Of a DNA stretch of 35,638 bases, positions 1 to 7,932 are shown piece by piece. Position numbers and translations under genes: made by a program. This stretch comes from an uncultured cyanobacterium (lineage in GTDB: Bacteria; Cyanobacteriota; Cyanobacteriia; PCC-6307; Cyanobiaceae), in assembly GCA_903917565.1 (NCBI GenBank), contig CAIXBB010000021.1, forward strand, positions 1-35,638, written 5' to 3'. Within the stretch, counting starts at the first letter, position 1. Each line of letters starts with the position of its first letter. Under the pieces are notes generated by a model. It was not told the DNA's origin and did no database searches. It saw only the letters and a list, made by a program, of their open reading frames with translations.

Positions 1-136
1 CCACCCCTTCCGGGGCTCTCGCGGCGCGTCGCCTCCCGGCGACTCAGAAAACTTACAGCACCGTCGGCTCGCGCCTCTCAGTCCCAGTAAGTCCGCGTCC
101 CTTTCAAGCTCTCGCTCTCTGGGGCGCAGTCCGAAA
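1..136. other. Intergenic stretch at left edge, no gene seen
   Basis: I see no convincing gene here. Positions 28-43 form a perfect 6-bp stem (GTCGCC/GGCGAC) around a 4-base loop, but no T-run follows on either strand, so I do not call a terminator. It lies just downstream of the minus-strand inositol-monophosphatase gene and could be part of its 3' UTR. Confidence 0.4.
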
Positions 137-958
137 TCATAGCACCTGCGGTGGGGGCTCCCTGGTCTCGAGGGCTTCGGCCCAGGGCATGAAGCGATCG
201 AGAGTCTCCTGCCGGTTGGCTACCAACACCGGGAAGTCCGTCAGAGCCAGGTCTTCTCCGGCCTGCAGCCCTTTCGGGCTTGCCCCCAGCCAGCGCAGGG
301 GACACCCCAGCTCCTCCAGCACCAGCCAGGCCGCCGCCAGGTCCCAGATTTTCGGCGTGGCCTCCAGGGCCGCCATGGTCTGGCCCATGGCGACCGACAC
401 CAGATTGAGGCTGGCCACACCCAGCAAGCGGATCTTTCCAGGGAAGGGACGGTGCGGCAGCTTCTGAAGCACCCGGATCGAACGGCTGCAGAGGGAGGCG
501 CAGCCGGCGTTGTGCAATTGCTGCGCCGGCGGTGGGATGGGCTTGCCATTGCGCCAGGCTCCCTCTCCACGGATCGCCACGATCCGCTGACGCAGTGGTG
601 GGACATCAAGGATCGCCAGCACTGGCACTCCGCCCTCGAAGCGGGCCATCGAGATCGCCCAGTAGGGGATGCCGGCAGCGAAGTTGGTGGTGCCATCCAG
701 TGGATCCACCACCCAGTAGGCCTTCGTGGCCGGCACCTGCTGCCTGCCTTCCTCGCTGAGGACGCCTTCGCCCGGGAACAGCTCCGCCAGTCCCTCCACC
801 AGGGTGGCGTCGCTCCAACGATCACAGGCGGTGATGAAGGAGCCATCCGCCTTCAGATCCGGCTGGCTGTGGCCGAAATCGGCGCGCTGCCGCTCGGCGA
901 CCCGATCGATCAGGGCCTCCAGGGGGGAATCGAGGAGGTGTGGGGAAAGGGCCGTCAT
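137..958 (-). CDS. Inositol monophosphatase family protein (SuhB/HisN-like)
   Basis: A 273-residue Mg-dependent sugar or inositol phosphatase of the IMPase fold, predicted cytosolic. The metal-binding motif DPLDGTTNF begins at D85, preceded by the acidic LSEEG segment near residues 67-71. The second signature, WDLAAA, has W205 and D206, where the family places its third metal-ligand aspartate. Length is normal for the family. The start ATG overlaps the stop of the upstream transporter gene in an ATGA arrangement, which supports the start and suggests translational coupling. It is the last gene of the minus-strand run that begins at uppP. The substrate cannot be told from sequence: inositol-1-phosphate, histidinol-phosphate and fructose-1,6-bisphosphate are all handled by relatives. 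Confidence 0.9.
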   Translation of the reverse strand: MTALSPHLLDSPLEALIDRVAERQRADFGHSQPDLKADGSFITACDRWSDATLVEGLAELFPGEGVLSEEGRQQVPATKAYWVVDPLDGTTNFAAGIPYWAISMARFEGGVPVLAILDVPPLRQRIVAIRGEGAWRNGKPIPPPAQQLHNAGCASLCSRSIRVLQKLPHRPFPGKIRLLGVASLNLVSVAMGQTMAALEATPKIWDLAAAWLVLEELGCPLRWLGASPKGLQAGEDLALTDFPVLVANRQETLDRFMPWAEALETREPPPQVL

Positions 959-2349
959 CCCAGTTCCAGCTCCAGGACCAGGCTGAGGCTGCGGGAGGTG
1001 TCCTCCCGGAACTGGCGCACGTTGACGCGAGACAGCAGCACCAGGGCCGCCAGGGCCGCCACCAACTCCACGCCCAGGACCAGGGCGAAGGGGCCGTAGG
1101 GACCCTCCCCCAGCGGCAGGGAGCGGCCGATGTCATACAGGCCTCCGCCGAGCAGCTTGCCGATCGCCCGGGAGAGGGCCTGGGCCAGACCCCAGACACC
1201 GACGAAGGTGCCGGCGGCCTGGGGCAAGGTGAGATCGAGCATCAGGCACAGGGCACTGTTGGTGCCGATGCCGGCCGCCAGTCCGAACAGCACCATCACG
1301 GCCTGGAGGAAGGGGATCCTGGCCGTCAGACCCGCCACGAGCAGCAGAAGCAGGGACAGGGCGATCAGCTGGCAGCCGAGGCGGGCGGTGGCCATCTTCC
1401 CGAGCCGCGGCACCACCCAGAGCCCTCCCAGCAGCAGACCCACCAGGGTGCCGACACCCCAGAAGGCGTTGAGCTGGGCCGTGGCGGCGATCGGCATGGC
1501 GAAGACCTGGGCGCCGTAGCTCTCGAGCACCGGATCCTGCAGGAACAGGGCGAGGGTGAACAGGATCAGGAAGCCAAAGAAGATCAGCACCTGGCGGCTG
1601 GAGGTGATCAGGGTCCAGGACTGCCGCAGGCCGATGGCATCCTCCCGCCTGGCCGCCGTGCCGCCTGTCCCCTCGCGCAGGGGTGACTCCATCCCCCAGG
1701 TGGCCACCACGGTGAGAAGCATCACCGCTGCCGCCACGATTGCCATGAAGCGGGAGAGGGTCGCCTGGAGCAGCACCGGATCTCTGACACCATCCAGGGA
1801 GCGCAGGCTCAAGCCGATGGCCACCGCGCCGATGACGATGCCCACCGTGAGCATGCACCAGATGATGCTCACCGCCCGGGGCCGTTCCTGTTCGCTGGTG
1901 CGGTCGATCACCAGGGCCAAGTAGGGGGTGGTGGCCAGCGAGATGGCCAGGCCGTAGAGGGCGAAAAGGCCGCAGAGGGCAGCGATTCCGAAGGCCAGGC
2001 CGGGCTGGCTTCCCTCCTCCAGCAGGCGTCCCACCAGGAAGATCAAGGGCACGGACAGCACCGCCAGCAGGCAGAACGCGGCCGTGCCGATCAGGACATA
2101 GGGAACCCGGTGACGGGAGGCCAGGGGGTGGGCATCGGAGATCTGGCCGAACAGCACCCTCGACGGGGCCACGAACTGCTCGAAGGCCAGGGCTCCACCC
2201 ACCAGCAATCCTGGGAAGCCCAGCTCACTGAGCATGATCCGGTTGAGCAGGCCGGAAAAGATCACCGCCAGGCACCCAAGGCAACCCTGGAAGAGGCCGA
2301 GGCGCACGGTGGCGAGGAAGGTCAGGCCGGAGCGGAGGTGGGACGACAA
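955..2349 (-). CDS. PucC-family (BCD) major facilitator transporter
   Basis: A 464-residue inner-membrane protein with about twelve hydrophobic segments. The N-terminal part contains the pattern typical of the bacteriochlorophyll-delivery (BCD/PucC) branch of the MFS: RLGLFQG near residues 17-23, a GLLNR/MLSELG segment, and ALAFEQFVAPSR followed by GQISDAHPL around residues 55-77. Purple-bacterial PucC and LhaA are needed for light-harvesting complex assembly, and cyanobacterial members are thought to handle chlorophyll or its complexes; the exact cargo is unknown. The open frame begins with TTG at 2349, seven bases from the TolC stop. An in-frame GTG at 2304 is an alternative that would place the start just before the first membrane segment. 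Confidence 0.88.
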   Translation of the reverse strand: MSSHLRSGLTFLATVRLGLFQGCLGCLAVIFSGLLNRIMLSELGFPGLLVGGALAFEQFVAPSRVLFGQISDAHPLASRHRVPYVLIGTAAFCLLAVLSVPLIFLVGRLLEEGSQPGLAFGIAALCGLFALYGLAISLATTPYLALVIDRTSEQERPRAVSIIWCMLTVGIVIGAVAIGLSLRSLDGVRDPVLLQATLSRFMAIVAAAVMLLTVVATWGMESPLREGTGGTAARREDAIGLRQSWTLITSSRQVLIFFGFLILFTLALFLQDPVLESYGAQVFAMPIAATAQLNAFWGVGTLVGLLLGGLWVVPRLGKMATARLGCQLIALSLLLLLVAGLTARIPFLQAVMVLFGLAAGIGTNSALCLMLDLTLPQAAGTFVGVWGLAQALSRAIGKLLGGGLYDIGRSLPLGEGPYGPFALVLGVELVAALAALVLLSRVNVRQFREDTSRSLSLVLELELG

Positions 2350-2355
2350 CGGGGG

Positions 2356-4065
2356 TCAGGCCCCTGGTGGCTTCGCCTCGGACCCGATCGGGCTGCCAGC
2401 CCGGCAGGCCGGAATCAGGGGCTGGGGTTCCACCGGTATCTCAGACATGCCTGCCGCCCTAGGGCTGGTGGCCGGCAGGGATTGGCGCTGACACACACCG
2501 ACCTGGTCGAGGCCGGTGAAGCGCCGTAACCGGGCCAGGGCCTTGTTGTAGTCGGAGATGGCCGTCGACCAGCGCACCTCGGCCTGGGTGAGATCGCGCT
2601 GGGTGTCCACCACCTCCCTCTGGGTGGTGACGCCGGCCTGGAAGCGGAGGCGTGCCAGACGCAGGGACTCCCTGGTGGAGATCACCTCGCGGGAGGTGGT
2701 GGTGATGTTGCGGTTGTTCTTCTCCAGCTCGTAGAAGTTGGTTTCCACCTCCTGGCGGATCGCATCGCGCTGCTGGGCGAACTGGTAGGTGTTCTGCTGG
2801 GCCACCTGCTTCTGCCGGCGGTAGTTGGCCCTGGCGGCACCGCCATCGAAAATCGACCAGCTGAGATTCAGGCCCACCGTGTTCTCCACCGACCAGCCTT
2901 CATTGGCGAAGTTCACACCGGGGGTGCTGCGGTTGGCGAACTGCACACCCCTGGTACGCCCCCCGGTGAGGCCATAGGCAATGTTCAAGAAGGGCTGGAC
3001 ATTACCCAGGGCGGTGTTCGCCTCACTGTTGGCGATGGAGATGTTGAGCAGGACATTGTCGAGCTCCTCGCGGAAGGCATAGGCAGCAATGATGCTCTCC
3101 TGCAGCGAGGGCAGCCACGAGCCCACCACCCGCGAGGGCTCCTTGGAGGTGGGCGTCACGTCCTGCGGCAGATCGAGAAGGGAGGCGAGGGCACGGCGGG
3201 CGATGGCCTGATCGGACAGACCCTGGGTCAGAACCTGCTGGTCGCGGGCCAACTGGGTTTCCGCTTCCAGCACCTCCAGCTTGGTGGCCACGCCGGCCTG
3301 GAAACGGGCCTTGGCATCCCGCAGACTCACCAGCGACGATCGCACCGACTCCTGGCCGATGCGGACCGTCTCATCGGAAACCTGGAGATTGAAGTAGGCC
3401 TCCGCGGCCTCCAGGCGCCGGGCCCGCAGACCGATCAGGTACTGGTTCTTGGCCTGCTCGAACCTGTCACGGGCCGCAGCGATCTGCGGCGTTCGCGTGG
3501 GGTTGATCAGGCCCCAGCTGGCCTGGAGCACCGCCTGCATCCGCCAGATGCTGGTGATCGTGTTGCCAGGTTGCTGCCCGGTGCCCGTGAAGGCGCTGCT
3601 GAACTGCTGCCCGCCGCTGTAGGTGGGCAGGCTGTTGGCGTTGAGCTGGATTGTCGGGTACCAGAGGGCAATCTGAGCCCGCAGGGCCGACTGGGCCTGC
3701 TCCACCTGGCTGGCGATCGCCTTGAGCTCGGGATTGTTGACCTCGACCAGGGTTTCCACATCGGCCAGGCCGAGGGGTCGCAGTTCCCGGATGCGGACCT
3801 GGGAGGGCTTGACCGGCAGGGCCAGGGGATTGGGAGCCCGAAGATCCTGCAGGCCCGGGGGCAGCTCCTTGGCCGCAGGAGCCAGCACGCTGGGGTTGGA
3901 CTTCGGCCGCGATCCCTTGACCTGAGGGGCCAGGGGCAGAGACTGTGGCGCAGGAAGGGTCTGGCTGACGGATGCTGGAGCCGGCTGGGCCCCCACCGGC
4001 AGCGACTGGAAGCCAACCGACGGGAGCACCACCAGTGCCGCGAGCAGGAGTGGTTGGCGCCTCAC
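2356..4065 (-). CDS. TolC-family outer membrane efflux protein
   Basis: A 569-residue outer-membrane channel component, predicted to partner with an inner-membrane exporter for type I secretion or drug efflux. A hydrophobic signal peptide follows the GTG start (MRRQPLLLAALVVL), then comes a proline- and glutamine-rich linker to about residue 105. Two copies of the outer-membrane-efflux helical repeat follow. The internal duplication is visible in the paired segments RDAKARFQAGVATKLEVLEA and RLARLRFQAGVTTQREVVDT, the usual TolC hallmark. The frame stays open upstream to 4602, but that extension runs antiparallel to the radical SAM gene and lacks a signal peptide, so I chose GTG 4065, 26 bases after that gene's stop. 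No inner-membrane or periplasmic exporter partner is in the window. Confidence 0.9.
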   Translation of the reverse strand: MRRQPLLLAALVVLPSVGFQSLPVGAQPAPASVSQTLPAPQSLPLAPQVKGSRPKSNPSVLAPAAKELPPGLQDLRAPNPLALPVKPSQVRIRELRPLGLADVETLVEVNNPELKAIASQVEQAQSALRAQIALWYPTIQLNANSLPTYSGGQQFSSAFTGTGQQPGNTITSIWRMQAVLQASWGLINPTRTPQIAAARDRFEQAKNQYLIGLRARRLEAAEAYFNLQVSDETVRIGQESVRSSLVSLRDAKARFQAGVATKLEVLEAETQLARDQQVLTQGLSDQAIARRALASLLDLPQDVTPTSKEPSRVVGSWLPSLQESIIAAYAFREELDNVLLNISIANSEANTALGNVQPFLNIAYGLTGGRTRGVQFANRSTPGVNFANEGWSVENTVGLNLSWSIFDGGAARANYRRQKQVAQQNTYQFAQQRDAIRQEVETNFYELEKNNRNITTTSREVISTRESLRLARLRFQAGVTTQREVVDTQRDLTQAEVRWSTAISDYNKALARLRRFTGLDQVGVCQRQSLPATSPRAAGMSEIPVEPQPLIPACRAGSPIGSEAKPPGA

Positions 4066-4091
4066 GTTGGACCGTTCGCTTCCGCCCGAGC

Positions 4092-5468
4092 TTAAGCATC
4101 TCGCCGTGGGCTGCCGAGGCAGGCGGCCACCAGATCGTCCGCACCCCCCAACGGCCGCACCGGCACGGGCAGGCGGAGACGCAGCTCCGCCAGGGTGGTG
4201 TCGTCGAGAAACACCTCCTCCCCCTCCCGCAGCATCACCCTGGGCAGCAGCAGTTCCTCGCCAAGATCCAGGCCGTTGAGCCCCTCGATCAGGTCGGAGC
4301 CCGTGAGCAGCCCGGTGACCACCTGCTCCTGCCCCCAGTAGGGACTGGGCAGGCCGTGGAGCAGCAACTCCAGCCCCTCGACCCGGTTCAGGCGATCCAC
4401 CACCGGTTGCAGCGCCTCGGCCACCAGCCGACCCACCACCCAACTGGAGCGGCGCGGGGTGGCGATCCTGGCAGGAAGCTCCGTGGTGGCCTCCTCCAGC
4501 TCCTCGAGGAAGGCGCGGATGCTGCCGACGCCGTTCTCCTGCTGGGGCAGATCCTCGTAGCTGGCCCGGGGCGGCAGGGGCTGGCCGGCGATCAGGAACC
4601 ACTCATCGGACAGCCAGGCGAAGCGGCTGCCGGTGCTGGCCTGGAAGGTCCGCTGCAGCCGCTCCACCCGGGCAATCACCTCCAGGGCCCCGCCACGGTC
4701 GACCGGACGCAACGCATCGCCATCCGGCCGGAAGCGGGTCAGACCCACCGGCACCACGGCGGTGGACAGCACCGCGGGCCAGGGTCCGGCGGCGAAGCGG
4801 GCCAGGTCGGTAAGCGTGCGCTCCAGGGCGTCCCCGTCGTTCAGCCCCGGACACACCACCACCTGGGCATGGATCTGGAGGCGCCGCTCTGCGAACCAGG
4901 CCAGCTGCTCCAACACCTGGGCGGCTCGGGGGTTGACCAGCAGGCGGCTGCGCAGCTCCGGGTCGGTGGCATGGACCGACACGAACAGGGGGGAGAGGCG
5001 CTGCGCCTCGATGCGGCTCCAGTCGGCCGCCGTGAGGTTGGTGAGGGTGAGATAGGAGCCGTAGAGAAAGCTGAGTCGGTAGTCGTCGTCCTTGAGGTAG
5101 AGGCTGCCGCGGCGCCCCGGTGGTTGCTGGTCGATGAAGCAGAAGGGGCAGTGGTTGTTGCACTGGCGCAGGCCATCGAACAGGGCTTCGCTGAAGCCCA
5201 GCCCCAGCCCTTCGTCCAGATCCTTCTCCAGCTCCACGACATGGAGGGTGCCATCGGGGTCTTCCACCTCCAGCACCAGCTCCTCCTCCCCCTGGAGCAC
5301 CTGGACGTCGATCAGATCCCGGGGGCGAACGCCGTTGATGCTGCGCAGGCGATCACCGGGCTGAAAGCCCAGCTCCTCGGCGATCGACCCCTGCTCCACC
5401 GTGACCACCACCGCGGGTCGGGGTTGGGTGACGGGTCCGGCAAGGGCAGAGGTGGGCTCCTTCCACAC
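4092..5468 (-). CDS. TIGR03279-type PDZ / radical SAM / DUF512 protein
   Basis: A cyanobacterial Fe-S oxidoreductase of unknown reaction, about 458 residues from the chosen GTG. It starts with a PDZ-like domain (VEQGSIAEELGFQPGDRLRS and INGVRPRDL). Next is a radical SAM core whose cluster cysteines sit in CNNHCPFCF, followed by GSLYLKDDDYRLSFLYG and the strand VSVHATDPELR. The C-terminal third is the DUF512 domain, with VVVCPGLNDG in the linker. The longest frame begins at GTG 5549 inside the uppP coding region; GTG 5468 lies after the uppP stop and still precedes the PDZ domain, so I prefer it. The family is nearly universal in cyanobacteria, but I know of no established substrate. Confidence 0.88.
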   Translation of the reverse strand: MWKEPTSALAGPVTQPRPAVVVTVEQGSIAEELGFQPGDRLRSINGVRPRDLIDVQVLQGEEELVLEVEDPDGTLHVVELEKDLDEGLGLGFSEALFDGLRQCNNHCPFCFIDQQPPGRRGSLYLKDDDYRLSFLYGSYLTLTNLTAADWSRIEAQRLSPLFVSVHATDPELRSRLLVNPRAAQVLEQLAWFAERRLQIHAQVVVCPGLNDGDALERTLTDLARFAAGPWPAVLSTAVVPVGLTRFRPDGDALRPVDRGGALEVIARVERLQRTFQASTGSRFAWLSDEWFLIAGQPLPPRASYEDLPQQENGVGSIRAFLEELEEATTELPARIATPRRSSWVVGRLVAEALQPVVDRLNRVEGLELLLHGLPSPYWGQEQVVTGLLTGSDLIEGLNGLDLGEELLLPRVMLREGEEVFLDDTTLAELRLRLPVPVRPLGGADDLVAACLGSPRRDA

Positions 5469-5523
5469 GGGGGATACGGCGAGGGCGACAGGGATGTGCC
5501 TCCAGTGTGGCGGCCCTGTCCCC

Positions 5524-6396
5524 TCAGGGGGTGACCCCCGCCAGCCCACGGAACCCCAGCAGGATCACCAGACCGAACAGCAGCCGGTAGATCACGAAGA
5601 TCCAGGTGCTGTTCTGCTGCAGGAAGCGAAGCAGCCAGGCGATCGCCAGCCAGGAGACCACCGCCGCCGCCGCAATGCCCACCAGCATCGGAATCACACC
5701 GCCCGTCGCCACCGAACCGAAGGCCGACTTGAGTTCCACCAGCCCGGCCAGGGTGATGGCGGGAATGCCCAGGAGGAACGAGAAGCGCGCCGCGTCGGCC
5801 CGCTGCCAGCCATCGAACAGTGACGCCGTCAGGGTGCTGCCCGAGCGAGACACCCCAGGGATCAGGGCCAGCGCCTGGGCCAGGCCCACCAGCAGACCGT
5901 CGCGGGGTGTGACGGCCTTGAGCAGACGGCGGCGGCGGCCCACCAGTTCGGCCACCGCCAGCAGCAGGGCCATCACGATCGAGACGATGGCGATCGACTC
6001 CAGGCTGCGCAGGGGGGAGGTCTCGTAGTCAGGCAGCAACACCTTGATGGCCAGACCCGCCAGCAGGATCGGCACGGTGCCCAGGGCGATGGCGATCCCC
6101 AGCCGGGCCGGCGGCTCGTTCCACTGGCCATGGCGGAAGGCGCGGGCCACACCGGCGCCCACTGCGGCCAGATCCTTGCGGAAATAGCCGAGCACGGCGG
6201 CGATGCTGCCCAGCTGAATCACGGCTGTGAACGCCACCCCGGGATCTCCCCAGCCCAGGAACACTGGCACCACCTTGAGGTGGGCCGTGCTGCTGATCGG
6301 CAGGAATTCCGTGAGCCCCTGAACGATCCCCAGAACGAGGGCGTGCCAGCAGGCCTCGGCAAGGGTCAGGGAGGCGGCCGTGGCGACCAGCGGCAT
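5524..6396 (-). CDS. uppP: Undecaprenyl-diphosphatase UppP/BacA
   Basis: Dephosphorylates undecaprenyl diphosphate to regenerate the lipid carrier for peptidoglycan and other envelope glycans, and confers bacitracin tolerance when overexpressed. The 290-residue polytopic membrane protein has both family signatures: GLTEFLPISSTAHL at residues 27-40 with its catalytic glutamate, and PGVSRSGSTLTASL in the second half with the serine-arginine pair. I chose ATG 6396 because the first membrane helix starts shortly after it; an upstream in-frame start at 6474 would add residues not typical of the family. It is the first gene of the minus-strand run and is divergent from the DUF3120 gene. On its strand a CATAGGGT element lies just upstream and could be a -10 box, but this is weak. 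Confidence 0.95.
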   Translation of the reverse strand: MPLVATAASLTLAEACWHALVLGIVQGLTEFLPISSTAHLKVVPVFLGWGDPGVAFTAVIQLGSIAAVLGYFRKDLAAVGAGVARAFRHGQWNEPPARLGIAIALGTVPILLAGLAIKVLLPDYETSPLRSLESIAIVSIVMALLLAVAELVGRRRRLLKAVTPRDGLLVGLAQALALIPGVSRSGSTLTASLFDGWQRADAARFSFLLGIPAITLAGLVELKSAFGSVATGGVIPMLVGIAAAAVVSWLAIAWLLRFLQQNSTWIFVIYRLLFGLVILLGFRGLAGVTP

Positions 6397-6490
6397 GGGG
6401 GAAGCCGAGACTGGGGTGACCCTATGGCCGGACGGGTCACGGAAGCACCCCTCCACCCCTTTAAGGTTGGACAACTTTCTTCACATCCAG

Positions 6491-7225
6491 GTGCTCGGGG
6501 TCCCGCCCACCCTTTCGTCCCGCTCCACGGTCCTGCCGGGGACTCCGATCGCTGCTCTTCCGGCTGCCATCCCGGCCGCTGCCGTGCTGCCCCTGACCGC
6601 CGCCCTGCTGGTCACCGTGCCGGTGTTTCTGCAGGCTCCCTGGGTGCGGACCGGGCCGATGGGGGCGGTCCTCTTCACCCTTCCCCTGATGGCCCTGGCC
6701 CTGTTGCTGGAGCGTCGGGGCCAGGGCCGCTGGCAGCAGCTCGGGGTGCTTCTGGTGGGCTTCAGTGGCAGCTGGTTGGGGGGCTGCCTCTTCTGGGGCT
6801 GGTTCCGGCTCCATCCGGTGATGCATCTGCCGATTGAGGCCTTCGCCCTGCCTCTGGCGGTGGCGGGCCTGGGGGGACGCTGGCGGCTGGCGGGCGCCTT
6901 CTACCTGGGCGCCCTGCTCGGCACCGCCAGCACCGACGGGGTGATCGCGGCCGCCGGACTGATGGACCTCTGGCCCAGGGTTCTCAACGCCCCCCTGGCC
7001 GAGGCGCCGCTGCTGCTGCAGACGGCCGCCATCCAGGTGCTGCATCCCTGGCCGATGGCCCTGATCGGCCTGACGGCGAGCCTGCTGGTGCTGATCTGCC
7101 GCCGCCTCTGGGTCCTGGGCGGGCCCTGGCGGGTCGCCGCCGCAGCCCTGGGCACCACCCTGGCCGTCGACGCGCTGTTCCTGGGAGCGGCACTGCTGGC
7201 CCCCCAACTGAGCGGCCTGATCTGA
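6491..7225 (+). CDS. DUF3120 cyanobacterial membrane protein
   Basis: About 244 residues from GTG 6491, with seven or so hydrophobic segments. I recognise the DUF3120 pattern restricted to cyanobacteria and some plastids: VTVPVFLQAPWVR near the N terminus, GSWLGGCLFWGWFRLHPVMHLPIEAFALP in the middle, then FYLGALLGTASTD and a C-terminal VDALFLGAALL. No biochemical role is known to me. The frame is open from 6380, but the first forty codons overlap the divergent uppP start and have no membrane-protein character, so the start is uncertain (GTG 6416, TTG 6466 and GTG 6491 are all possible). It lies directly upstream of psbU in the same direction. I recall DUF3120 genes near psbU in related picocyanobacteria, but have not checked. 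Confidence 0.8.
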   Translation: MLGVPPTLSSRSTVLPGTPIAALPAAIPAAAVLPLTAALLVTVPVFLQAPWVRTGPMGAVLFTLPLMALALLLERRGQGRWQQLGVLLVGFSGSWLGGCLFWGWFRLHPVMHLPIEAFALPLAVAGLGGRWRLAGAFYLGALLGTASTDGVIAAAGLMDLWPRVLNAPLAEAPLLLQTAAIQVLHPWPMALIGLTASLLVLICRRLWVLGGPWRVAAAALGTTLAVDALFLGAALLAPQLSGLI

Positions 7226-7275
7226 AGATCTGCAAAAGCAGGGCCGCCTGCCGGGGGAGACCAGGGGGGTTTCTG

Positions 7276-7281
7276 TAACGT
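7276..7281 (+). promoter_or_regulatory. Possible psbU -10 element
   Basis: TAACGT, within TGTAACGTT, fits the loose TANNNT -10 pattern used in marine picocyanobacteria. It would give a leader of roughly 70 bases before the psbU ATG. No clear -35 is seen, so this is a weak call. Confidence 0.25.
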
Positions 7282-7343
7282 TGCACGGGTGGTCTGCGGA
7301 TCACCTCCCTGTCCCTGCCAGGGTCCCCTGGTTCTTTCCCCAA

Positions 7344-7349
7344 AAGGAG
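7344..7349 (+). promoter_or_regulatory. Ribosome binding site of psbU
   Basis: AAGGAG ends six bases before ATG 7356. It decides the psbU start against the in-frame upstream codon at 7281, which has no such signal and would put non-signal residues before the signal peptide. Confidence 0.85.
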
Positions 7350-7355
7350 TTCGTG

Positions 7356-7733
7356 ATGAAGCGGCTGCTTGCCTGGTTGATGAGTGGTGTGGTCCTGGCC
7401 GGTCTGCTCATGACCCTGGTTCTGCCCGGTGCCGCCCTCGCCGCGGAGCTTCGCAACGAGATCGACGACAAGATCGCCGAGAGCGGCGGCAAGGTGGACC
7501 TCAACAATGCCTCGGTCCGCCGCTTCCAGCAGTACCCCGGCATGTATCCGACCCTGGCCGGCAAGATCGTCCTCGGTGGTCCCTACGACAGCGTCGATGG
7601 CGTGCTGGAGCTGGATCTGACCGACCGCCAGAAGGAGTTGTTCAACAAGTACAAGGCCAACTTCACCGTGACCCCCCCGGCGATTGCCCTCAACGAAGGG
7701 TTCGATCGCATCAATGACGGCGTCTATCGCTGA
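7356..7733 (+). CDS. psbU: Photosystem II extrinsic protein PsbU precursor
   Basis: The 12-kDa lumenal subunit that stabilises the oxygen-evolving complex of photosystem II. The 125-residue precursor has a clear Sec signal peptide (MKRLLAWLMSGVV, then a hydrophobic core and ALA near residues 27-29) that would direct it to the thylakoid lumen. The mature part begins near AELRNEIDDK and carries the PsbU helix-hairpin-helix-like pattern: VDLNNASVRRFQQYPGMYPTLAGKIV, then GGPYDSVDGVLEL, ending in ALNEGFDRINDGVYR. Length and motifs match the family closely. The start is fixed by the AAGGAG site six bases upstream. It follows the DUF3120 gene by 130 bases and precedes a good intrinsic terminator, so it is probably transcribed mainly on its own. 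Confidence 0.97.
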   Translation: MKRLLAWLMSGVVLAGLLMTLVLPGAALAAELRNEIDDKIAESGGKVDLNNASVRRFQQYPGMYPTLAGKIVLGGPYDSVDGVLELDLTDRQKELFNKYKANFTVTPPAIALNEGFDRINDGVYR

Positions 7734-7806
7734 GCCCAGGGCCAGCCAGCCCGGCTTGGGCCAGGACCGACCCTGTCGGAACCACCGTCTCAGAACCACC
7801 CTCACC

Positions 7807-7834
7807 AAACCGCTGTCTCCACGGCGGTTTTTTT
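7807..7834 (+). terminator. Intrinsic terminator after psbU
   Basis: AAACCGC and GCGGTTT form a perfect 7-bp stem around a 10-base loop, followed by a run of seven T on the plus strand. It lies about 75 bases after the psbU stop and about 100 bases before nadB, so it should separate the two transcripts. Confidence 0.85.
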
Positions 7835-7932
7835 GCGGGCGGGAGGCGCCCCGCCGTCCGTCCCATAGGCTCTCCAGCACAAGGCACGGTGCAACGGGGT
7901 GAAGCAGCCGCTTGGATGAGCCGGATCCGCGC

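Noticed and set aside
4066-4602. N-terminal extension of the TolC frame
   Set aside because: It overlaps the radical SAM gene and would bury the signal peptide; GTG 4065 gives a normal TolC precursor.
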